64,000 bases of DNA from Scleromatobacter humisilvae (GTDB lineage Bacteria; Pseudomonadota; Gammaproteobacteria; Burkholderiales; Burkholderiaceae_C): NCBI RefSeq assembly GCF_023231945.1, contig NZ_JAJLJH010000002.1:62001-126000 (forward strand), given 5' to 3'. A program made the position numbers and the translations under genes. Below the pieces are notes generated by a model. It had not been told where the DNA came from and made no database searches. It worked only from the letters and a program-made list of their open reading frames with translations. Every line of letters begins with the position of its first letter. The stretch's first letter is position 1. This document shows, piece after piece, positions 20,776 through 28,972 of the stretch.

Positions 20776-20806
20776 GAAAAAGGCACCTCGTCGAGGTGCC
20801 TTTTTC
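20776..20806. terminator. Bidirectional rho-independent terminator
   Basis: AAAAAGGCACCTCG / CGAGGTGCCTTTTT forms a perfect stem with A- and T-tracts on both sides, between two convergent genes. Confidence 0.9.
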
Positions 20807-20855
20807 GTTCGACGGGCGAGCCCGCGCCTCGCGGCGACGGCCTCGCGCGTGCGGG

Positions 20856-21341
20856 TTACTGCTTGGCGGCAGCCTTGTCGACGTCGGCCTGGCCTTCGGC
20901 CTTGGTCTTCTCCGTCTTGATGGCGGCCTTGGTCTTGTCCGACTTCGCTTCGGCCTTGGCCTTGGAGACCTTGGTGTCGGCCTTCACGTCGGCCTTGGCT
21001 TCGTCGGCGTTGGCATCGGCGGCCTTCTTCTCGGCCTTGGCTTCCATCTTCGGCTTGTCCGAAGCGTCGGCCTTGTCGACCTTGGCTTGCGCCTTCGACT
21101 TGTCCTTCATGGCGTCGTTGTGCGCCTCGGCCTTCTTCTTCGAAGCCTTGGACTCGGCCTTGTTGACCTTCTCGTCAGCCTTGGCGTCGGTCTTGGCTTC
21201 CGAGTTCATGGCCTTGGAGTCGGCCTTGTCGGCCTTGGCTTCGGCCTTGGTCACGGCGGGGGTGGCGACCGGGGCGCTGGCCTGGGCCATCGCGACGGAA
21301 GCGAAGAGGGAAGCGATCAGGGCGGCGAGGAGCTTGCTCAT
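20856..21341 (-). CDS. Exported Lys/Ala/Asp-rich repetitive protein
   Basis: A 161-residue protein with a clear signal peptide (MSKLLAALIASLFASVAMAQ). The mature chain is built almost wholly of A, K, D, E and S in loose KAEAKADK- and KADAKADEK-type heptad/octad units, so it should be a long charged helix or coiled coil. There is no Cys, Trp, Tyr or Phe in the mature part. Similar composition is seen in phasin/PhaF tails, histone H1-like proteins and the TolA/Lpp stalk type; the signal peptide favours an envelope role. The ATG has AAGGAAA upstream. Function not known. Confidence 0.75.
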   Translation of the reverse strand: MSKLLAALIASLFASVAMAQASAPVATPAVTKAEAKADKADSKAMNSEAKTDAKADEKVNKAESKASKKKAEAHNDAMKDKSKAQAKVDKADASDKPKMEAKAEKKAADANADEAKADVKADTKVSKAKAEAKSDKTKAAIKTEKTKAEGQADVDKAAAKQ

Positions 21342-21676
21342 TGTGATTTCCTTGGTGAGTTGTGTGGATCACCGACCGACCATCGATCGAGTCCATGTGC
21401 TTGTAACGCGGGACGCCGGGGGCTTCGTTGACAGGGTGTGGACTTCCACATCGGAAGTTTCTTCCTGCCGAGCGAGCGAAAACCGGCGCTCCGGTGGTGA
21501 TTCGTTGCGAGCGCGACCGATACGGCAACGCGCGTGCCCGCCTCTGTTCGAAGGTGCTTGGTGCAACCCCGATGAAGATGCGGGAACAGCTCATCGGGAT
21601 GCCGGCGATCACGGCGAGAGCTAACTGAGGGTTGCAGCGGACAAGGAGTTCCCGCGGCGCAAGGACAGTCGTTCAG
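21342..21676. other. 335-bp gene-free gap with a cluster of dyads
   Basis: No plausible gene is seen. At 21438-21465 three inverted repeats interlock: GTGGA-CT-TCCAC, ACTTCC-ACATC-GGAAGT and GGAAG-TTT-CTTCC. This looks like a multi-site operator, or a small hairpin, between the start of the Lys/Ala-rich protein gene and the 3' end of the MFS gene. The remainder shows nothing recognisable. Confidence 0.4.
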
Positions 21677-23134
21677 TCAACCGGCGCGAGTCGCATCCGC
21701 CTGCCGCAGCCTCGACAGGCTCGCCAGGCCGCCCGCGATCGCGAGGCCGACGGCCACCAGCAGGCACAGGTGCTCGCCATCCAGCGGCATCAGCCGGAAG
21801 ACGAGCGCGGCGATCGTCGCGCCGCTGGTCATGCCGGTCAGCCGTGCCGTCGCCAGCATGCCGCCGGCGGCGCCGGCTCGGTCGCGCGGCGCACTGCCCA
21901 GCATCGTGCGGTTGTTCGGTGCCTGGAAGAAGCCGAAGCCGAGGCCGCACAGCGCCATGCGCCAGACGATGGCCGGCGTCGACGCGTCCGGCGGCAGTTG
22001 CGACAGCAGCGCCAGCCCGATGGCCAGCACCAGCAGTCCCGCGCTGCCCAGGATCGCCGCGGGGATGCGGTCGGCCAGGCGACCCGCGAAGGGCGCGACC
22101 AGCCCGACGCCCGCGGGCCATGGCGTCATCAGAAGGCCGGTCTCGACCTGGTCGCGATGCAGCACCGTCTGGAACCAGAACGGCAGCGCGAGGAACGCGA
22201 GCGTGTAGGCCGCGAACGAGCAGATCGACGTCGCCACCGACAAGCCGAAGATCGGGATGCGCAGCAGGTCGATCGGGATCAGCGGGCGCCGCTCGTGGCG
22301 CTCGCGCACGAACAGCGCGACGCCTGCGAGCACGCCCAGCACCAGTTCGGCGGCGGCCAGCGCGCCCCGGCCGCCGCCGTGCGTCAGCGTGTCGACGCCG
22401 ACGAAGAACAGCCCGAACGTCAGCGCGCTGAGCGCGGCGCTGAGCCAGTCGAGCGACTTGTCCGACAGCGTCGACCACGGCAGCACGCGCGCGGCGAACA
22501 GGATGTTGGCCACGCCGATCGGCACGTTGACCGCGAACAGCCACTGCCACGGCCCGATCGCCAGGATGCCGGACGCGACCGTCGGCCCGATCGCGCCCGC
22601 GACCGACACCACCAGCGCGTTGAGGCCGACGCCGCGCCCCAGCGAGGCCTGCGGAAAGGTGTAGCGCACCAGCGCCCCGTTGACGGCCATGATGCCGGCC
22701 GCGCCGAAGCCCTGCGCGATGCGCGAGACCACCAGCGCCTCGAGCGAGCCCGACAGCGCGCAGGCGAGCGAGCCGAGCGTGAACAGCGCCAGTCCGATCA
22801 GGTACACCCGCCGGTAGCCGATGCGCTCGCCGAGCGCGGCCACCGGCAGCAGCAGCACGACGATGGCGAGCTGGTACGCGTTGATGATCCACACCGACTC
22901 GGCCGGCGTGATGGCCAGGTGCCGCGCGATCGACGGCAGCGCGGTGTTGGCGACCGAGGAGTCGAGCACCGCCATCGTGACCGCCACGGCGATCGCGAGC
23001 ATCGCCCACGTGCGTTGAGGAAGCGGAAGGCCGTCGGGGTGGATCGTGGCGTTCAGGGGCGGCTTTCGTGGCGGGCGGGATGGGCGCAGAGCATAGGCGC
23101 TCCCGCACGGACCTGCCTTCGCCAAAAGGGACAC
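21677..23134 (-). CDS. MFS drug:proton antiporter, 14-helix (DHA2) type
   Basis: A 485-residue transporter with about 14 hydrophobic segments. TM1 has the MAVLDSSVANTALPSI motif typical of the DHA2 (EmrB/QacA) family; the TM2-TM3 loop motif is GERIGYRRVYLIGLALF, and TM5 has motif C (VVSVAGAIGPTVASGIL). Likely substrates are lipophilic drugs or dyes. The given start is a GTG at 23134 with a Pro-rich N-terminal extension; no ATG lies between it and TM1, so the true start is uncertain. No adaptor or regulator is adjacent. Confidence 0.88.
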   Translation of the reverse strand: MSLLAKAGPCGSAYALRPSRPPRKPPLNATIHPDGLPLPQRTWAMLAIAVAVTMAVLDSSVANTALPSIARHLAITPAESVWIINAYQLAIVVLLLPVAALGERIGYRRVYLIGLALFTLGSLACALSGSLEALVVSRIAQGFGAAGIMAVNGALVRYTFPQASLGRGVGLNALVVSVAGAIGPTVASGILAIGPWQWLFAVNVPIGVANILFAARVLPWSTLSDKSLDWLSAALSALTFGLFFVGVDTLTHGGGRGALAAAELVLGVLAGVALFVRERHERRPLIPIDLLRIPIFGLSVATSICSFAAYTLAFLALPFWFQTVLHRDQVETGLLMTPWPAGVGLVAPFAGRLADRIPAAILGSAGLLVLAIGLALLSQLPPDASTPAIVWRMALCGLGFGFFQAPNNRTMLGSAPRDRAGAAGGMLATARLTGMTSGATIAALVFRLMPLDGEHLCLLVAVGLAIAGGLASLSRLRQADATRAG

Positions 23135-23196
23135 GCCTGCGGCGAAACGGGCTTGGGCGCCGGCGTCCCGGCTTCGGGTAGTCTTGTCATCGCACC

Positions 23197-23658
23197 ATGC
23201 TCTCGCACCTGACCATTCGCCTCGCCACGCGCGCCGATGCCGGCGCGATCGCCGCGCTGTCCCGCGACGAGATCGAAGCGGGCCTGCCCTGGACGTGGCG
23301 CGCGCCGCGTGTGCGCCGCGCGATCGACGACCCGGACACCAACGTCATCGTCGTCGGCCCGCCCGGGGCCGCGGCGGCCTTCGGCGTCATGTATTACGCG
23401 GAGGACGACGCCCACCTGCTGCTGTTCGCGGTGCACCGGTCGCAGCAGCGGCGGGGCGTCGGCTCGGCCCTGCTGCAGTGGCTCGAGGACGCGGCACGGG
23501 CCGCGGGCGCGCAGCGGATCCGCGTCGAGGCGCGCATGGACAACGAGGCCGCGCGCAGCTTCTACAGCGAACGCGGCTACCACGAGCGCACGATCGTCCG
23601 GCGCATGTACAGCGATCGGCTGGACGGCGTGCGGCTCGAGAAGTGGCTGCGTACCTAG
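23197..23658 (+). CDS. GNAT-family N-acetyltransferase
   Basis: A 153-residue acetyltransferase with an acetyl-CoA-binding motif A (HRSQQRRGVGSALLQWLEDAA, residues about 84-104; Q-x-x-G-x-G) and a motif B region ARSFYSERGYHERTI. Complete single-domain size. The substrate cannot be predicted. The gene is divergent from the MFS pump (62 bp between starts). There is no ribosome site; TGTCAT ends six bases before the ATG, a weak case of leaderless spacing. Confidence 0.88.
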   Translation: MLSHLTIRLATRADAGAIAALSRDEIEAGLPWTWRAPRVRRAIDDPDTNVIVVGPPGAAAAFGVMYYAEDDAHLLLFAVHRSQQRRGVGSALLQWLEDAARAAGAQRIRVEARMDNEAARSFYSERGYHERTIVRRMYSDRLDGVRLEKWLRT

Positions 23659-23670
23659 GAGGGGGCTGAT

Positions 23671-24267
23671 TCAGGGCAGCGCGGCCGGCGACGAGAACGG
23701 CTTGTCGGCATCGACCACGAACATCACCAGCGCGTGCAGGTCGCTCGTGCCGCTGCTGGACACCTGCATCGCCATGCCCGCGCCGTGCCCCGGCTCGACG
23801 TGCCCGGCCTGCACGTGCAAGGTGCCGTGCTCGCCGCGGATGCTCTGCTCGCCGCTCAGCACGAAGAAGGCCTCGGAGCCGGGGTGGCTGTGGACGGGCG
23901 TGACGCTGCCGGGCGGGCCGCTGGCGTCGTTGATGCGCAGCAGGTAGTGCGTGGCGGCGACGCGCGGGATCGGGCCGACTTCGGCGACCTTGGCCGTGCC
24001 TGGCGTCGCGCCGCCGGCGGCGCCCAGCGTGAACAGCCAGGCCTTGCCGTCCGCTTCGACGACCAGGCTCAGGGGCCCGGCTGCGGCGTCGGCCTGGGCC
24101 TTGGTGTCGACCGACTCGATGCGCCAGAAGAGCTCGCCGGGCGGCAGGTCGGCGACGCGTCGTTCGGCAAGTGGCTTGACGAGCAGCGCGGGCTGCGCGA
24201 ATGCAGTCGTCCACGAAACGCAGGCAACGAGCAGGGCGCTGACGCAGATTCGGGAGATGCGCGACAT
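23671..24267 (-). CDS. Exported cupin-domain protein
   Basis: A 198-residue protein with a signal peptide ending TTAFAQP and a C-terminal cupin barrel. The metal-site motif is HSHPGSEAFFVLSGE (two His and a Glu), and the second cupin motif HVEPGHGAGM supplies the last His. The N-terminal 90 residues (LFWRIESVDTKAQAD...) form a separate region. It probably acts in the periplasm; whether it is an enzyme or a ligand-binding protein is open. Convergent with the GNAT gene, 12 bp between ends. Confidence 0.8.
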   Translation of the reverse strand: MSRISRICVSALLVACVSWTTAFAQPALLVKPLAERRVADLPPGELFWRIESVDTKAQADAAAGPLSLVVEADGKAWLFTLGAAGGATPGTAKVAEVGPIPRVAATHYLLRINDASGPPGSVTPVHSHPGSEAFFVLSGEQSIRGEHGTLHVQAGHVEPGHGAGMAMQVSSSGTSDLHALVMFVVDADKPFSSPAALP

Positions 24268-24343
24268 GATTTCGCCTCCGAGCCGGGAGACGAAATGCTA
24301 GCAGCGCGCGGCTGGCGCGTGTTCGGGCATCTTCCCGGCAAGG

Positions 24344-25087
24344 TCAGGGTGTGGGCGCGACCGCGGCATGCGACGGGCCGTTCAAGGAGGCTGCAGCCTC
24401 CTGCCAGGCCGCTTCTTCCTCGCCGATGCGCTTCTCGATCTTGCGGCAGCTGTCGGCGTACTGGTCGCCTGCCGCCTCGGTTGGCTCGAAGCGGGCGTGC
24501 GCGACCTGGTTGCGCAGATTGGCCAGTTCCTTGACGATCGCGACGGTCTGGGCCGACAGGACTCCCAGCTTCTGCAACTCCGCGAGGATCGCGGCGATCT
24601 GCCCGCTCTTGGCCAGGCCATGGCTGGCTGCCAGGTGGCGGACGGTGTCCTCGAGGTCGGTCCACTCCTCGATGATGAGCCCGCTGGCGCGCAGTCGCTC
24701 GTCGCGCAGCCGCATCTCGCGCTGCTGCTGGCTCTCCGCCAGGTAGCTTCGAAAGAGCAACTGGGTGCCTCCCGCGAGCGCCGGCGGCGTGCCAGCCGTT
24801 CCGGCGGCATGCGGGTCGCCTGGTCCGCGCGCCTGCGCGACCGGCGGCCGGATCGCCTCGGCATCCAGCTTGGGCGCCTCCACCGGCCGCGCCTCTAGGA
24901 CTTCGATCTTGGCCGCGGTGGACTCCGTCTTCGCACTGAACTCGGCCTCCAGGCCGCCCGCCTTGAGCTTGCTCATGCGCGTGAGAAGCGCGTCGATCCC
25001 GCGCTTCTGGGTCACCAGCACATACACGGCGACGGCCGGCCAGGCCAGTTCGCCAATGGTCTTGCTCGTGAACTCCAGCCAATCCAT
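24344..25087 (-). CDS. Membrane-anchored HEPN-like protein of unknown function
   Basis: A 247-residue protein: one N-terminal membrane helix (about residues 10-26, IGELAWPAVAVYVLVT), a charged, probably coiled-coil stretch, an Ala/Pro/Gly-rich linker (residues 65-105), and a helical C-terminal domain. The C-terminal domain contains ELANLRNQVAHARFEP, where RNQVAH fits the R-x4-H motif of HEPN nucleases and of related DUF4145-type domains. Motif similarity alone does not prove nuclease activity. It stands alone between ffs and the cupin gene; no antitoxin or defence partner is adjacent. Confidence 0.65.
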   Translation of the reverse strand: MDWLEFTSKTIGELAWPAVAVYVLVTQKRGIDALLTRMSKLKAGGLEAEFSAKTESTAAKIEVLEARPVEAPKLDAEAIRPPVAQARGPGDPHAAGTAGTPPALAGGTQLLFRSYLAESQQQREMRLRDERLRASGLIIEEWTDLEDTVRHLAASHGLAKSGQIAAILAELQKLGVLSAQTVAIVKELANLRNQVAHARFEPTEAAGDQYADSCRKIEKRIGEEEAAWQEAAASLNGPSHAAVAPTP

Positions 25088-25176
25088 GCGTGTGCTCCCG
25101 GAATGGGGCGGAGTGTAGCCAACGCGGCAGGGGGTCGGCTCGGGACTCGGCTGCCCCGGACGTGCCGATGCCCCAA

Positions 25177-25205
25177 CGAAAAGACCGCCACAAGGGCGGT
25201 CTTCA
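25177..25205 (-). terminator. Rho-independent terminator of the SRP RNA gene
   Basis: On the minus strand, GAAGACCGCCC-TTGT-GGCGGTCTTTT: an eight-base GC stem followed by a T-run, directly after the SRP RNA. Confidence 0.85.
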
Positions 25206-25217
25206 AGGGGCAAGAAC

Positions 25218-25317
25218 AGGTGACGAGCCTTACCCCGGCACTGGTCACAACAGTTAGGGCTGCTTCGTTCCCGACCTGACCCGGTTGGCCGTGCTTCCAT
25301 GCGAGGAGGCCCGTCAC
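25218..25317 (-). ncRNA. ffs: Signal recognition particle RNA (4.5S)
   Basis: On the minus strand the apical domain reads GGTCAGGTCGGGAACGAAGC then AGCCCTAACTG, the invariant Ffh-binding loop and asymmetric bulge of bacterial 4.5S RNA. The 5' and 3' ends pair (GTGACGGGCCT with AGGCTCGTCAC), giving the single long hairpin expected at about 100 nt. A -10 TACAAT lies at the expected distance upstream, and a terminator follows. The RNA and Ffh target nascent membrane proteins to the translocon. The end positions are estimates. Confidence 0.96.
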
Positions 25318-25322
25318 AGACC

Positions 25323-25328
25323 ATTGTA
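25323..25328 (-). promoter_or_regulatory. -10 element of ffs
   Basis: TACAAT on the minus strand (5 of 6 to consensus) predicts a start near 25316, the 5' end of the SRP RNA hairpin. No clear -35. Confidence 0.6.
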
Positions 25329-25360
25329 CGCGAGGCTCGGGGCCGGCCCGGCGCCGGGGG

Positions 25361-26485
25361 TCAACGAAGTTGCAGGTCGTCGTCGCCGAAGCGGATGTTG
25401 AGCGGCTCGATCAGCAGTTGCTTCGTGCCATCCTCGACCTTGCCGGCGATGCACGCGCCGATGCCCAGATCCTCGGCGATCTGGCACGCGTCGGCGGCCT
25501 GCGAAGCGGGCATGAACAGGGCGAAGCCCGCGCCCATGTTGAGCGTGCTGTAGGCCTCGCGGTCGTCGTGCTTGGCCCATTGCTGGATGAATTTCAGCAC
25601 CGGCGGCACCGGCGGAACCGTGTGGATGCGGTAGGTGAAGGGCTTCGGATGGCGCAGCAGCTTGCGCCAGCCGTGGCCCGTGATGTTGGCGCTGTAGTGC
25701 ACCGTGAGGCCGGCGGCGGCCATGGCCTCGGTGACGGGCGAGTAGAGCGCGGTCGGGGCCAGCAGGGCCTCGCCGTAGGACACGCCCGGCTCGACCTGGG
25801 TCATGTAGCCGTTGGGCAGGCGCTCGACGAGCTTGCGCGCCAGGCTCAGGCCGTTGGCGTGGATGCCGCTGGAGCTCAGCAGCACGATGGCGTCGCCGGC
25901 CTGCAGGTTGTCGCCCACGGACAGGCGGCTCTTCGGGTTGACGATGCCGGTGCACGACGACGCGAGGTCGATGCGCCCGCTCTCGACGATGCCCGCCAGC
26001 GCCGGCGTCTCGCCGCCGCCCCAGGCCACGCCGCAGGTGTCGCAGGCGGCCTTCCAGCCGTCGACCAGCGCCTTGGCGCGCTGCTTGTCGCTGAACCAGT
26101 CGCTGCCGCCGGCCGCCCAGTAGGCCTGCACGACCAGCGGCGTGGCGCCGACAGTGATCAGGTCGTTGATGGACATCGCGATGGTGTCCTGCGCGATGCC
26201 CGCGTAGTAGCTCTGGCCGGTGAGCTCGGCCATCTCGTCGGCGACCAGCGCCTTGGAGCCCAGGCATTCGACGATGCTGGCGAGGTAGAACGGGCCGACG
26301 TCGACGACATAGGCCGACTCGCCGCGCGACGCGGCGACCTCGGTGAAGCCGTGGCCCGACAGGTGCGTGGCGGTGGCGGCGGCGGCGCGCTGGGCGGCGA
26401 CCTTCAGCGGGTCGATCAGGTCGTAGTTGACGCCGGCCTGTTCGTAGCTGAGCGTGTCCGGGTTGGAAGGGGTGTGCGAAGACAT
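25361..26485 (-). CDS. Divergent PurM-like (AIR synthase-related) protein
   Basis: A 374-residue protein aligning along its length with phosphoribosylformylglycinamidine cyclo-ligase: SYEQAGVNYDLIDPL at the N terminus, INDLITVGATPL, GGGETPALAG, SSSGIHANGLSLARK, LLAPTALYSPV, ITGHGW and LNMGAGFALF. It departs from canonical PurM at the nucleotide-binding GTDGVGTK motif, where it has VVDVGPFYLASIVECLGSK, and in many flanking residues. Either it is a distant functional PurM or a paralogue with another ATP-dependent role; a canonical purM elsewhere in the genome would decide. Divergent from dnaX. Confidence 0.75.
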   Translation of the reverse strand: MSSHTPSNPDTLSYEQAGVNYDLIDPLKVAAQRAAAATATHLSGHGFTEVAASRGESAYVVDVGPFYLASIVECLGSKALVADEMAELTGQSYYAGIAQDTIAMSINDLITVGATPLVVQAYWAAGGSDWFSDKQRAKALVDGWKAACDTCGVAWGGGETPALAGIVESGRIDLASSCTGIVNPKSRLSVGDNLQAGDAIVLLSSSGIHANGLSLARKLVERLPNGYMTQVEPGVSYGEALLAPTALYSPVTEAMAAAGLTVHYSANITGHGWRKLLRHPKPFTYRIHTVPPVPPVLKFIQQWAKHDDREAYSTLNMGAGFALFMPASQAADACQIAEDLGIGACIAGKVEDGTKQLLIEPLNIRFGDDDLQLR

Positions 26486-26586
26486 CCCGGGATTATCCGC
26501 GATGCGGCGCCGGCGTTTTGAGGTATCGCCCTCGGGGGGTGCGGAATCGATGCCTCGCGGCGGCCGGATCGGGCGGAGCCGTCAAC

Positions 26587-26592
26587 TAGAAT
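26587..26592 (+). promoter_or_regulatory. Putative -10 element of dnaX, leaderless spacing
   Basis: TAGAAT ends seven bases before the dnaX ATG, in the context CTAGAATCGACCGCATG, nearly the same as at aroC. No ribosome site. Confidence 0.5.
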
Positions 26593-26599
26593 CGACCGC

Positions 26600-28594
26600 A
26601 TGAGCTACGTCGTCCTCGCACGCAAGTACCGCCCGCGCACCTTCGAGCAGATGGTGGGGCAGGATCACGTCGTGCGCGCGCTCACGCATGCGCTCGAGCA
26701 GGGCCGGCTGCACCACGCCTACCTGTTCACGGGCACGCGGGGGATCGGCAAGACGACGGTGTCGCGCATCCTGGCCAAGAGCCTCAACTGCACCGGGCCG
26801 GACGGGCAGGGCGGCATCACCGCGCACCCGTGCGGCGTCTGCACGGCCTGCACCGAGATCGACGGCGACCGCTTCATCGACTACATCGAGCTCGACGCCG
26901 CGTCCAACCGTTCGATCGACGAGATCCGCGACCTGATCGAGCGCGCGGCCTACAAGCCGAGCGTGGGGCGCTACAAGGTCTTCATGATCGACGAGGCGCA
27001 CCAGCTCACCAAGGATGCCTTCAACGCGCTGCTGAAGACGCTGGAGGAGCCGCCCGAGTACCTCAAGTTCGTGCTGGCCACGACCGACCCCGAGAAGATG
27101 CTGCCGACGGTGCTGAGCCGCTGCCTGCAGTTCAACCTGCGGCCGATGGCGCCCGAGACGGTCGCGTCGCACCTGCAGCAGGTGCTGGGCTCGGAGAACA
27201 TCCCGTTCGACGCCGGTTCTTTGCGGCTGCTGTCGCGCGGCGCGCGCGGCTCGATGCGCGACGCGCTGTCGCTGACCGACCAGGCCATCGCCTACGGCGC
27301 CGGCATGCTGGAGGAGTCGGCGGTGCGCGCGATGCTGGGCACGGTCGACCGCAGCCATGCGAACCGCATCGTCGAGTCGCTCGCGCGGCGCGACGCCGGC
27401 GCGATGCTGGGCGAGGTCAACGCGCTGCGAGGGCTGGGGCTGTCGGCCGCGGGCACGCTGGAAGAAGTGGCGCGGCTGCTGCAGCAGATGGCCGTCGAAC
27501 AGGCGCTGCCGGGCTCGCTGGACGCCAGCGACTCCGACACCGAGGCCGCGCGCACGCTGGCCGCGCTGATGGCGCCGGACGAGACGCAGCTGCTTTACAG
27601 CATCGCCGTGCACGGCCGCGCCGAGCTGAGCCTGGCGCCCGACGAATATGCCGGGCTCGTGATGGTGCTGCTGCGCTTCATGGCGTTCCCGTCCGATGGC
27701 GGCGGTTCCGGCGGCGGAGGCGGCAGTACGCCGCCGGCGGCGCGTCAGCCCGATGGGCCGCGTGCTGCGGCGCCCGTCGCCGCGGCGAGTCCGGTTGCGG
27801 CACCGCGTCCCGCGGCGGCGCCGGCCAGCGCGCCAGTTGCCGCGGCACCGGTTGCCTCGGCGACCACGCCGGCCGTCGCTGCCCGTCCCGCGCCGGCGCC
27901 GGTCGCGCCTGCGCCCGCGGCGCCGCTGTTGCGCACGCCGCCGGCGCGTGCGGTCGCGACGGCCACGGTGTCGGACGACGACGGCCCGCCCTGGGCCGAC
28001 GAAGAGCCCGACGAACTGCTGGACGACCTGCCCGCGCCCACGCGCGGCCGCAACGGCAATCCGCCGCCGCCGGTGCAGCGTGCACGTCCGAGCCTCGACG
28101 AACTCGAGCCCGAGTACGACGACGAACCCGCCCCGCGCCAGGCCGCGCCGCAAGGCGTCGCGCCCCCGCCCGCGCTGCCGCCGTTCGAGCGCACCGAGCT
28201 CGGCACGCGCTGGTACGCGCTGATCGGCCAGTGCGCCGAGGCCGGCAAGCTGATCGCGATGGTGCGCGCGCTGGCGATGCAGTCCGAGCTCGTCCACTGC
28301 GACGCCGACGGCGAGGCGCCCATCTGGCGGCTTCGCGTCAACCTCGAGACGCTGCGCAATCCCGCGCTGGCCGACAAGCTGGGCGCGATCCTGCGCGAGC
28401 TCACCGGCCAGAACCTGCAGCTGGTCGTCGAGATGGGCGATCCGCAGGACACGCCGCTCAAGCGCGACGCCGCCGAGGCCGACCGCAGGCAGCGCGCCGC
28501 GATCGACGAGATCCAGTCCGACGCCACGGTGCGTGCCTTGCTGGCACAGTTCCAGACGGCGCGCATCCTTCCCGGCTCCGTCAAGCCGCTCTGA
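26600..28594 (+). CDS. dnaX: DNA polymerase III subunit tau/gamma
   Basis: A 664-residue clamp-loader ATPase. Walker A is GTRGIGKTT (about residue 45); a zinc-binding set of cysteines lies in CTGPD...CGVCTACTE; Walker B is FMIDEAHQL (about 126); the SRC sensor motif is in TVLSRCLQF. After residue 360 comes a long Gly/Ala/Pro-rich linker, then a tau-type C-terminal domain (from about 530) expected to bind the alpha subunit and DnaB. I see no A-rich slippery site like the one that makes gamma in E. coli. It opens a dnaX-ybaB-recR series. Confidence 0.97.
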   Translation: MSYVVLARKYRPRTFEQMVGQDHVVRALTHALEQGRLHHAYLFTGTRGIGKTTVSRILAKSLNCTGPDGQGGITAHPCGVCTACTEIDGDRFIDYIELDAASNRSIDEIRDLIERAAYKPSVGRYKVFMIDEAHQLTKDAFNALLKTLEEPPEYLKFVLATTDPEKMLPTVLSRCLQFNLRPMAPETVASHLQQVLGSENIPFDAGSLRLLSRGARGSMRDALSLTDQAIAYGAGMLEESAVRAMLGTVDRSHANRIVESLARRDAGAMLGEVNALRGLGLSAAGTLEEVARLLQQMAVEQALPGSLDASDSDTEAARTLAALMAPDETQLLYSIAVHGRAELSLAPDEYAGLVMVLLRFMAFPSDGGGSGGGGGSTPPAARQPDGPRAAAPVAAASPVAAPRPAAAPASAPVAAAPVASATTPAVAARPAPAPVAPAPAAPLLRTPPARAVATATVSDDDGPPWADEEPDELLDDLPAPTRGRNGNPPPPVQRARPSLDELEPEYDDEPAPRQAAPQGVAPPPALPPFERTELGTRWYALIGQCAEAGKLIAMVRALAMQSELVHCDADGEAPIWRLRVNLETLRNPALADKLGAILRELTGQNLQLVVEMGDPQDTPLKRDAAEADRRQRAAIDEIQSDATVRALLAQFQTARILPGSVKPL

Positions 28595-28645
28595 TTCCCT
28601 CCCGGGGCCGTTGATGGCTCCAACGAACACGAAAGGTCGTACCCC

Positions 28646-28972
28646 ATGATGAAAGGTCAACTCGCCGGTCTGATGAAGCAGGCCCAGGCGATGCAGGACA
28701 ACCTGAAGAAGGTGCAGGACGAGCTCGCGACGATCGAGGTCGACGGCCAGGCCGGCAACGGCCTCGTCAAGATCACGATGACCTGCAAGCACGACGTGCG
28801 CCGCGTCACCATCGCCCCGAGCCTGCTCGCGGACGACAAGGACATGCTCGAGGACATGGTGGCCGCCGCGTTCAACGACGCGCTGCGCAATGCCGAAGAG
28901 GTGAGCTCCGCCAAGATGGGCAAGGTCACCGCCGGCATGCCGCTGCCTCCCGGCATGAAGATGCCTTTCTGA
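28646..28972 (+). CDS. ybaB: YbaB/EbfC nucleoid-associated protein
   Basis: A 108-residue DNA-binding dimer, starting [22 protein letters not shown], the family's N-terminal helix, and ending in [10 protein letters not shown] as usual. The first of two tandem ATGs is used here; AAAGG lies upstream. The location between dnaX and recR is conserved across proteobacteria and points to a role in chromosome maintenance. A dispersed repeat begins right after its stop codon. Confidence 0.95.
   Translation: MMKGQLAGLMKQAQAMQDNLKKVQDELATIEVDGQAGNGLVKITMTCKHDVRRVTIAPSLLADDKDMLEDMVAAAFNDALRNAEEVSSAKMGKVTAGMPLPPGMKMPF

Noticed and set aside
20860-21260. Repetitive DNA as a tandem-repeat (satellite or minisatellite) locus
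   Set aside because: The repetition follows the codons of a Lys/Ala-rich protein with a signal peptide and ribosome site; repeat units are irregular at DNA level.
26600-28594. Programmed frameshift in dnaX producing a short gamma form
   Set aside because: No A-rich slippery heptamer with a following stem-loop is visible; the linker is GC-rich throughout.
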